Origin: UBA2210 sp036825195
GTDB lineage: Bacteria > Desulfobacterota > Syntrophia > Syntrophales > UBA2210
Assembly: GCA_036825195.1 (NCBI GenBank)
Contig: DAISYQ010000017.1
Coordinates: forward strand, 1 to 62,671
Reading direction: 5' to 3'
DNA length: 62,671 nt
Part shown: in pieces, positions 56,337-62,671 of the stretch
Layout of the letters: each line of letters starts with the position of its first letter
Position numbering within the stretch: position 1 is the first letter of the stretch
The notes under the pieces: model-generated
Seen by the model: the letters and a program-made list of their open reading frames with translations, nothing else
The model's database searches: none
What the model was told of the DNA's origin: nothing
Program-made: the position numbers and the translations under genes

Positions 56337-57319
56337 ATGTCACGCTTATTATCATCGGAATTTTGGTTGTTTTTATTATAATATTTACAATTAAAGGGTT
56401 TAAGATTATTCAGCAATCACAAACGATGGTCATCGAAAGGCTAGGGAGATATAATAGAACTTTATCATCAGGAATTAATATCATATGGCCCATCTTTGAC
56501 AAGGCACGGTCGATCGAATGGAAGTTTGTCAAATCAGATGTTGACGGTAAGACCATAATTCGCAAAGAAACAATCAATAAGATAGACCTACGTGAAACAG
56601 TGTATGACTTTCCTGAGCAAAATGTAATCACCAAAGATAACGTAGCCATTGGAATTGATGCCCTATTATATTTTCAAGTAACTGATGCAAAACGAGCTGT
56701 TTATGAAATTGCAAATCTACCAGATGCTATTGAGAAATTAACTCAAACTACACTTCGTAATGTCATTGGTGAACTAGACCTTGATCAAACACTCACATCA
56801 CGAGACACCATCAATCATAAGTTACGTACAATTCTAGATGAAGCTACCGATAAGTGGGGTGTTAAGGTAAATCGTGTTGAGTTGCAAGACATTACCCCAC
56901 CGGGTGACGTCAAAACAGCTATGGAAAAGCAAATGCGTGCCGAACGTGATCGGCGTGCAGCCATACTTGAAGCAGAAGGAAAAAAGCAAGCAAAGATACT
57001 TGAGGCTGAGGGCATACGCCAATCTGAAATTAACACCGCGGAAGGCCTGAAACAGGCATTGATTCTAAAAGCAACAGGAGAAGCAGAGGCAAGAATAAAA
57101 GTAGCCGAGGCAGAGGCGGAGGCAGTCACAAAGGTCACAAAGGCGATTAAAGAGGCAGGAGGAGACCCCACAACATATCTGATTGCCCTTAAGTATATTG
57201 AAACGATGAAGGAAATGGTGAGCGGGAAAGAAAACAAGGTGGTTTATATGCCTTATGAAGCTTCAGCCCTTCTTGGCTCAGTTGGAAGTTTACGCGATAT
57301 GTTTGGTCAGAGCAAGTAA
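56333..57319 (+). CDS. SPFH/stomatin (slipin) membrane protein
   Basis: 328 residues: one N-terminal helix (~5-25), SPFH/band-7 domain (~27-200; QTMVIERLGRYNRTLSSGIN), then a coiled coil rich in Ala-Glu (EAEGKKQAKILEAEGIRQSE). Forms large membrane rings with NfeD-type partners. The usual two-gene stomatin/NfeD operon, here carried as element cargo. Confidence 0.92.
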   Translation: MNVTLIIIGILVVFIIIFTIKGFKIIQQSQTMVIERLGRYNRTLSSGINIIWPIFDKARSIEWKFVKSDVDGKTIIRKETINKIDLRETVYDFPEQNVITKDNVAIGIDALLYFQVTDAKRAVYEIANLPDAIEKLTQTTLRNVIGELDLDQTLTSRDTINHKLRTILDEATDKWGVKVNRVELQDITPPGDVKTAMEKQMRAERDRRAAILEAEGKKQAKILEAEGIRQSEINTAEGLKQALILKATGEAEARIKVAEAEAEAVTKVTKAIKEAGGDPTTYLIALKYIETMKEMVSGKENKVVYMPYEASALLGSVGSLRDMFGQSK

Positions 57320-57503
57320 TGTCAGCTAATTGGTTTTTCAACAATGACAATGAGATGGTGCAACTTGCTATTTTCTTAGCTAATTGTGTGAAAGGGTGAT
57401 TGAAAAGCAATAGTTTATTCTTTAATAATCAATGTTTTCAATTGAAGAGAGGAATATGAATATTTGATAAATAGTATTTTAATGGTCTATAGGTGAATTT
57501 ATA

Positions 57504-57557
57504 GTCTGATCATCTAAAGCCCTGTTTCTCACAATGAGAGATAGGGCTTTTGTTTTT
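57504..57557 (+). repeat. 54-base terminator-like repeat, right copy
   Basis: GTCTGATCATC, then stem AAAGCCCTGTTTCTC / GAGAGATAGGGCTTT followed by TGTTTTTTT: a strong rho-independent terminator after the SPFH gene. Direct repeat of 55697-55750. Confidence 0.8.
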
Positions 57558-57757
57558 TTGTAATTCTGTTTAAACAAAAAGACTATCAATTTTACTAAGC
57601 TCTACCTGCCATTCCTGCGGTTTGGTAAAAGCCAAAATAATTTTCACATAAAATCTTATCTTCCTGTAATCATAAAGAAATAAATTTTAAAACCTTCATA
57701 AAAAAATAGAACTTTGGGTATAAATACTAATAGATAAAATTTGCAGAGGTGATGAAA

Positions 57758-57949
57758 ATGAAAAATACCGAGAAAAGAAAGTATAACAGGAAATACCATA
57801 TTTATGTAAGTAATGAACTTTACGAACGAATAAGATACCTGTCTTATCTGTCTGAAAAAACACAATCAGAAACGATACGAGAAATATTATTGAGCAATGT
57901 GGAAGAAAAAATCGAAGAAATTGAATCAACAACTATCAACAAACATTAA
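57758..57949 (+). CDS. Ribbon-helix-helix protein
   Basis: About 63 residues; basic N-terminal strand (YNRKYHIYVSNELYERIRYL) and two helices ending IREILLSNVEEKI, as in CopG/Arc-type repressors. GTG 57749 and ATG 57752 are also possible; the ATG at 57758 has the best spacing from GAGGTG. It directly precedes the replication gene and may control copy number. Confidence 0.78.
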   Translation: MKNTEKRKYNRKYHIYVSNELYERIRYLSYLSEKTQSETIREILLSNVEEKIEEIESTTINKH

Positions 57950-57965
57950 AAAGGAGGCAAGTAGG

Positions 57966-58073
57966 GTGAATAAAACGCATGAGACCACATATGTCTGTAT
58001 ATGTGGCCCCATTTTCCGAAGATACAAAAATGCTAAACATAAACAATATTCCAGAAGAACTAAAGAAACATAA
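57966..58073 (+). other. Short overlapping frame with strong ribosome binding site
   Basis: GTG 57966 follows AAGGAGG by 8 bases and reads 35 codons (MNKTHETTYVCICGPIFRRY, then a Lys/Arg-rich end) in a frame overlapping the start of the primase gene. It may be a leader peptide coupling translation, or the box may serve the primase. Confidence 0.3.
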
Positions 58074-60096
58074 TCAATTTTTGTTGTACAAAAATGAACC
58101 CAGGGAGAACGGTAAGACTAATAAGATACCTATCTCCTATAAGTATTTATCAAAGATCAGCATAAAAGATGAAAAAAATTTATGCTCTTTTGATGAAGCA
58201 AAAAAATCATATGAACAGAATCAAAGTACAGTAGCCGGTATTGGCTTTTCATTCCTTGAGACCGATGACATTGTATTTATTGACATAGATAACTGTGTGA
58301 AAGAAGATGAAAGCGGGTATGAAATTGATGACAATGCTAAAGACATAGTGGGGAAAATGAATAGTTATACGGAAATATCACCAAGTAAGAGAGGGTTGCA
58401 TATTTTCGTACAATGTAAAGACCCATCATTCATTCAGCATAACCGTAAAGGTACTATAGAGATATATTATAAAGACAGGTATTCAACCCTGACGGGAGAT
58501 TGCTTGTCAGGGTTTGAAACAATACAGGAAAGAAGCGCAGAAGTTTATGACTTCTATAATACCGTCTTCGAGGAACAAGAATCTCATATAGAAAGACCTA
58601 AGAGCACAATAAGCACTATAGATGATAACAAGGTGTTGGAATTACTGGCTAAGGACAACAAATTTCAAGCGATCTTATCTGGTGACGCATCATACAACAG
58701 CAGGAGTGAAAGAGATTTCGCTGCGATATCAAAGGTATTATTCTATGCAGGTGGCAATGAAGAACAAACAGAACGACTATTACGTTCTTATAAAGACCTG
58801 GTACGAGATAAATGGGAAGAGAGAAGAGGGAATAGCACGTGGTTACAGTCTCAAATAAGTGCTTGTAATTCTCTAATGACCGATTATTATGCCCCCTTAT
58901 TCCATCAAAAGAATACTTCTCCTGATACAGATACTGATGAAAGTAACATGATGAAAAAACTAAGCAGTATTTGCTTTACAGGGGGAAGTTTGGAAAAGAT
59001 GAAATTTAAAAGTGATATCTTTTACTTATACCCACTTATCAAGAAAAACAGTGTAAACCTCATTAGCGGGGAAGCCGGTGCGGGCAAAACCCTTTTTATG
59101 CTTTCAATATGTAAATCTATTCATGAGCATAAAGACTTCCTTCATTTTGAAAGCAGAACCGATGAAACACCAAAGATTCTGTTCATTGATGGTGAAATGG
59201 GCAAAGAAGAACTACAAAAAAGACTATCACGAATGATGTACTGGAACGATGAGTTTATACTTCTATCAAAAAATGAATGTTATGATAACAACATAGAACC
59301 CATCAATATATCAAATGCTGACTGTCAAAAAACACTGATAGAATTATTCGGCCGTCTTAAGCCTGATATTATTATTTTTGATAACCTATTTAATCTGACA
59401 GATATAGACCACAATAGCTCTAAAGAATATCAAACGATAAACAACTTCTTTTCAAGGTTGAAGAAGAATCATACTATATTCTGCATTCACCACACCAATA
59501 AAGGGAACAAAGATTACTATGGAAGTGTGAGTCATATTACGAATGTTGATACTCATTATATCATCAATAAAATTACTATGAACGATAGCAGCATATGTAT
59601 CAAATTTGGTAATACCAAATACAGACCCCTCCTCGATGATGGGAAAGATAGAGAAAAGATTGGTGAACAAAGAATACTGTATAATGAGGTTTTGCAACAA
59701 TGGGAATATGTATCAGGTCATAAAAGTGACACCGGGGAGAAGGGAAAAGACCGTGATTTAATTCGTATGATATGCACTTTCAGCACAGAGAAGAACATTC
59801 GCAAATATACATACGAGGAAATATCAAAAAACTTTGGTGGTACGCAGAGAAGTATAAAAAGCAAAAAAGAAAAGTTTGAAAAACAGGGTATTATCTACAG
59901 TGAAAATAACAATAAGAGATATCTTACAGAAAAGGGGTATAGAGAATATTTTCAAGATGCCAATAGTTCAGGTTACAAAATAAAAGCTGTTACCGGAACC
60001 GGTGATGCGAAACGGTTCTTTTTCACAGATGAAGAAGATATAGATACCCCATTAATTGCTATGGAAAGAGAAAGTACATGGTCGTGTACTTTCTAA
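57979..60096 (+). CDS. Primase-polymerase / RecA-like helicase replication protein
   Basis: Up to 705 residues. PrimPol domain: D102-x-D104 (VFIDIDNC), SPSKRGLH at 134-141, EIYYKDRYSTLTGD near 161; then a helical domain resembling the NrS-1 polymerase helicase-binding segment (~215-300); then a RepA/DnaB-type ATPase with Walker A GEAGAGKT at 364-371 and IIIFDNLFNL near 455; a winged helix closes the protein (EEISKNFGGTQRSIKSKKEK). This is the fused primase-helicase seen in plasmids, phages and satellite elements. Start is uncertain: ATG 57979, or 58030 (MLNINNIPEELKKHNQF), which begins at the conserved part. Confidence 0.85.
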   Translation: MRPHMSVYVAPFSEDTKMLNINNIPEELKKHNQFLLYKNEPRENGKTNKIPISYKYLSKISIKDEKNLCSFDEAKKSYEQNQSTVAGIGFSFLETDDIVFIDIDNCVKEDESGYEIDDNAKDIVGKMNSYTEISPSKRGLHIFVQCKDPSFIQHNRKGTIEIYYKDRYSTLTGDCLSGFETIQERSAEVYDFYNTVFEEQESHIERPKSTISTIDDNKVLELLAKDNKFQAILSGDASYNSRSERDFAAISKVLFYAGGNEEQTERLLRSYKDLVRDKWEERRGNSTWLQSQISACNSLMTDYYAPLFHQKNTSPDTDTDESNMMKKLSSICFTGGSLEKMKFKSDIFYLYPLIKKNSVNLISGEAGAGKTLFMLSICKSIHEHKDFLHFESRTDETPKILFIDGEMGKEELQKRLSRMMYWNDEFILLSKNECYDNNIEPINISNADCQKTLIELFGRLKPDIIIFDNLFNLTDIDHNSSKEYQTINNFFSRLKKNHTIFCIHHTNKGNKDYYGSVSHITNVDTHYIINKITMNDSSICIKFGNTKYRPLLDDGKDREKIGEQRILYNEVLQQWEYVSGHKSDTGEKGKDRDLIRMICTFSTEKNIRKYTYEEISKNFGGTQRSIKSKKEKFEKQGIIYSENNNKRYLTEKGYREYFQDANSSGYKIKAVTGTGDAKRFFFTDEEDIDTPLIAMERESTWSCTF

Positions 60097-60306
60097 AAAG
60101 TATGGTCATAAAAAATCGTTTCCACAGAGGGGAATTGAAGAAAGTTCAAAGTACAGATACTATAGAAAAGGGGAAAGAGTACTTTCTTTCCCCTTTCCCC
60201 TTCTTCATTTCTGTGGAAAATGTACATTCCTGTGTACTTTCCCAAGACAAGTCACTTAAAACCCTTGGTCCCAAAGTGTTTTGAAGAAAGTACATGATGT
60301 ACTTTC
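60070..60306. other. Candidate replication origin with GAAAGTACA iterons
   Basis: Seven copies of the GAAAGTACA/TGTACTTTC motif in 237 bases: inverted pairs at 60070-60093 (6-base spacer, over the primase stop) and 60286-60306 (10-bp arms, 1-base spacer), and single copies at 60148-60155, 60179-60186, 60233-60241. Also TTTCCACAGA / TCTGTGGAAA (60119-60128, 60210-60219) and a GGGGAAA / TTTCCCC hairpin. Such clustering after a primase-helicase gene suggests an origin. Confidence 0.6.
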
Positions 60307-60438
60307 ATGCGGCATTCTTTAGCTCTTGAGAAAGACATATGAAAACTACAAGATTATATAGAAATACTCCAAGACAATTATAACTCTTATTTCAACATTC
60401 ATAGATCAACGCATATAATGAAGAATAAAAGCTATCAT

Positions 60439-61083
60439 CTATGGTTGTGCTTCCAGCTTGTTAAGATCATGACGTTTGAGCCAATTTAACAAGGTAGCTG
60501 GTGTTACCTTGTATCGTTTCGCGATGAAGACCTTGCGAGAGCCGTTTTTCAGCAATGCCTCAATTTCCGGTTTGTACTCATCAAGTTTTGATTTGCCAAT
60601 GCCCTTGGGCCTGCCTAATTGCTTACCCTGCGCCCTGGCTGCAGCTAACCCTTCTTTTGTACGTGCACTGATGAGATCTCTTTCAATTTCTGCAAAGAGG
60701 CCAAGCATGGTTCTCATTACTTTTGACTGAATATCATCACCATTCAATTTGAAATTTTCTTTCACGGAATAGACGGCAACACCTCTGTCTTTCAATTCAT
60801 TTAATACCTCCAGAACCTCAACCAGTGACCGGCCCAACCGTGACAGCTCGGGAACAATCAGAACATCACCCTTTGTCATGTCATGCACAAGAGTATGCAA
60901 TTTACGCTTCTTCCATGATTTTAAGCCGCTGATCTTTTCTTCAACGAATTTGACCTGGCCGATAAACCCCTTTGCATTTGCAAAGGCTAAAACATCAGCC
61001 TTGTTCTTTTCCGTATCTTGATCAATGGTGCTGACACGAAGATAGCTGAAGATCTTATTTCCACCTGGTTGTTGTTTTTTCAA
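60439..61083 (-). CDS. Serine recombinase (resolvase/invertase)
   Basis: 214 residues: Arg16 and the nucleophile Ser18 in FSYLRVSTIDQD; later ELSRLGRSLVEV and KSKVMRTMLGLFAEIERD; C-terminal HTH (KVFIAKRYKVTPATLLNWLK). It may resolve element dimers or invert DNA. No inverted site was recognised nearby. Confidence 0.93.
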   Translation of the reverse strand: MKKQQPGGNKIFSYLRVSTIDQDTEKNKADVLAFANAKGFIGQVKFVEEKISGLKSWKKRKLHTLVHDMTKGDVLIVPELSRLGRSLVEVLEVLNELKDRGVAVYSVKENFKLNGDDIQSKVMRTMLGLFAEIERDLISARTKEGLAAARAQGKQLGRPKGIGKSKLDEYKPEIEALLKNGSRKVFIAKRYKVTPATLLNWLKRHDLNKLEAQP

Positions 61084-61322
61084 TCGATACCCCCATTCTG
61101 ATGTAATTTTGACAAATAGGTTAATTTACAAATAAACTATAACAAAAGAATTATTAAAAGTCTACCCATTTCTGTTTATGTGTCGAGTCAGATAAAATGA
61201 ACGATTATGTCAAATCTATATGATGAAATGCCCATCACTCTTGACTGAAGGGCCATAGGAGGGTATTATTTCTTTCACGCGGTGATTTACTAAGGTTACT
61301 TGCTCCGCATAATAAATGTGCT

Positions 61323-61377
61323 AAAGGCCAAAACGATATGTATGAGAGAACCCGTTGCCTTTGGCGCGGGTTTTTTT
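61323..61377 (+). terminator. Terminator/attenuator before the 61425 gene
   Basis: AACCCG / CGGGTT (61349-61354, 61367-61372) with an inner GCC / GGC and a T-run stands 47 bases before the ATG. An alternative pairing AAAGGC..AACG (61323-61335) with CGTTGCCTTT (61353-61362) would exclude it, so antitermination is possible. The preceding 61084-61322 has nothing else recognised. Confidence 0.5.
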
Positions 61378-61424
61378 ATTGCTGATAACCCCCGTGATCG
61401 AAAACAACACAGAGGAGGTGAGGA

Positions 61425-61877
61425 ATGATAACAGGAAGAGGAGCCTTTTTTATAAGCCCGGAAGGTGAGTTCATCAATGTAAGTGATACACGTCACATAG
61501 AGGTGATTACCGATACTCCCTCAAGATTCGGTTTGTCTCTCGAACAGATCAGAAACCTGTACGGCAAATATGATGAAAAAATGGGTATGGAGGGAAGGGC
61601 ACGAAGAGAAATCATAGTGGAGGTAATCAAAAAAGGGTGGGTGCATATCAGGAAGGAAACAAACACGTGCTGGAATATTAATGCCTATCAGATGAATGAA
61701 ACAACAAAAGCTCATTTATTACACTGGGCAACTGCTACCCTTAATGGAACAATCGGGGTACGGGAGTTGAATAGACAGGCTCCGGTGGAAATACACACAG
61801 TCGATGATGATTATACTTGTACCATCAGTGAATTAAGTAACGGGGTTGTGCGTGGCACAAGTCAGGCGGAACAATGA
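61425..61877 (+). CDS. Hypothetical element protein
   Basis: 150 residues, no family recognised. A strand-rich N-terminus (GAFFISPEGEFINVSDTRHIEVIT), then a helical part with an Arg/Lys-rich centre (GMEGRARREIIVEVIKKGW), and an acidic tail. GAGGTGAGGA gives a strong ribosome binding site. Followed after 30 bases by another unknown gene. Confidence 0.7.
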   Translation: MITGRGAFFISPEGEFINVSDTRHIEVITDTPSRFGLSLEQIRNLYGKYDEKMGMEGRARREIIVEVIKKGWVHIRKETNTCWNINAYQMNETTKAHLLHWATATLNGTIGVRELNRQAPVEIHTVDDDYTCTISELSNGVVRGTSQAEQ

Positions 61878-61907
61878 ATTGTAATCAAAGGTAACAGAGA
61901 AAACACC

Positions 61908-62483
61908 ATGACAAACCTTTATTCATACGGCTATACCCCGAATACCAAGGCAGAAGAACGAAAAAAGGAAATGGAATACCTCTGCCGGAATTTTGGAATC
62001 ATTCTGAAAAACTTCAATACAGTTCTTGAAAATGAGAACTATTTCTTTTGCGAAATCGGCAATGCCTTCTTGTCAATGCCCTATATTGCGGCTGGTGGGC
62101 ACATACCATTAGGTGTTCTTGTTTTATTATGGAAGGAAGGTAATCTCATAAGAAAATGCCCAAGCTGTGACGGAAAGCTCTATGTTATGGGGTGTGGTGG
62201 AAGCCCTCTGAGCGGTTCATGCAACTGGTGGGGAATCTGTTGCACATGCCGGGAAGAGAAAAGTCAAGAAGGTGACAGCGGTTTCAGTTCATTCTTCGTG
62301 CCCGTACACAGAATGATGAAAAGGTATCTCAATGAATCGATAATACAGAAAGGGAAGCGTCAATATTTTAGCTGGAAAGATGGTCTTGCCGGTGAAACTA
62401 CTCCAGATATTATCATTAAAGAGAAGACCAAGGGAGTTAATGTAAAGACACTGATTAAAGAATTATCTGAATTGGAGTTGTAA
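61908..62483 (+). CDS. Hypothetical element protein with Cys-rich zinc motif
   Basis: 191 residues. Central CPSCDGKLYVMGCGG then CNWWGICCTCRE, with six or more Cys suited to one or two zinc sites. Flanks are helical. No family recognised. Same direction as the preceding gene, probably one unit. Confidence 0.7.
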   Translation: MTNLYSYGYTPNTKAEERKKEMEYLCRNFGIILKNFNTVLENENYFFCEIGNAFLSMPYIAAGGHIPLGVLVLLWKEGNLIRKCPSCDGKLYVMGCGGSPLSGSCNWWGICCTCREEKSQEGDSGFSSFFVPVHRMMKRYLNESIIQKGKRQYFSWKDGLAGETTPDIIIKEKTKGVNVKTLIKELSELEL

Positions 62484-62671
62484 TTGTAATTTTTAGGGTA
62501 CTGAAATGTTGCGGTGAGATTTACCAATGAGAATAAGCGTTTCACAATCTAAAACAACGCTAAGGGCTTGTGAGTGTAGGAACGGTTCGACTCTCTGTTA
62601 GGCCACCAGATGTTATTTGTAAAAATTAACCTCTTCCCGGACAGTCAGTTTCTCTTTGGTTTGTAGTTTTA
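62484..62671. other. Right edge with tRNA-3'-like sequence
   Basis: GGTTCGACTCTCTGTTAGG followed by CCACCA (62584-62608) looks like a tRNA T-loop, acceptor strand and CCA end, but the upstream T-stem half does not pair. A possible attachment-site remnant; no complete tRNA is present. Confidence 0.3.

Noticed and set aside
1..62671. CRISPR array, rRNA, IS element
   Set aside because: No regularly spaced repeats, no rRNA-like conserved stretches and no transposase with terminal repeats were found.

Overview
The window reads as a chromosome segment of a selenium-using deltaproteobacterium (Desulfobacterota; a syntroph-like lineage would fit, but this is an inference from gene content). Evidence: a complete Tol-Pal operon and many lipoproteins (Gram-negative envelope), a membrane pyrophosphatase, GAF/sigma-54, PAS/GGDEF and HD-GYP regulators, an acyl-CoA synthetase, and a selenocysteine locus. 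Bases 1-49000 are of moderate GC. From about 49030 to the right edge the DNA is clearly AT-richer and belongs to a mobile element.

Layout. 1-10724: 3' part of a pyrophosphatase gene, ychF, then minus-strand genes (GerMN protein, EF-G, GAF/sigma-54 activator; MBL hydrolase, small protein, HD phosphohydrolase, TPR lipoprotein). 10901-18559: plus-strand envelope genes (LysM protein, PP-loop/NFACT-R protein, carboxyl-terminal protease, YibQ-like deacetylase, TPR lipoprotein, LolB-like lipoprotein). 18611-23770: minus-strand tolQ-tolR-tolA-tolB-pal-cpoB. 23998-30577: GGDEF and HD-GYP signalling proteins, a peptide-binding lipoprotein, threonine synthase.

30549-40837 is a selenium locus: a LysR regulator divergent from selD, which itself has an in-frame UGA at codon 19; a leader with a second UGA-containing small frame and a SECIS-like hairpin; a tRNA with tRNA-Sec architecture but a GCA anticodon and U73; selB; three exported proteins; and yedE - TusA-like - DUF3343 - sugar-kinase-fold - DUF1858-like. 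Three start regions (selD, tRNA/selB leader, yedE) share an ATTCATA...TATGAAT inverted repeat placed directly before a TTGAC(A/T) -35 box, which suggests one regulon controlled by the adjacent LysR protein. Two of these regions match at 67 of 73 positions by eye.

41088-48722: acyl-CoA synthetase, a umuD-umuC-SRAP translesion/SOS operon, YheU and IHF/HU genes with a related promoter, a small Cys-rich protein and a tandem HD/HD-GYP protein. 49029 to the end: an integrated element whose left boundary is a truncated tRNA-Thr(CGT) next to a tyrosine integrase. It carries membrane and lipoprotein cargo (TM2, zinc-ribbon, coiled-coil repeat lipoprotein, NfeD + SPFH), an XRE regulator, a possible PD-(D/E)XK nuclease, an RHH protein, a primase-polymerase/helicase with a candidate iteron origin, a serine recombinase and two unknown genes. 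Its right end is not in the window.

The most interesting parts are the Sec-like tRNA with Cys identity features, the UGA/SECIS-like small frame beside it, and the shared selenium operator.
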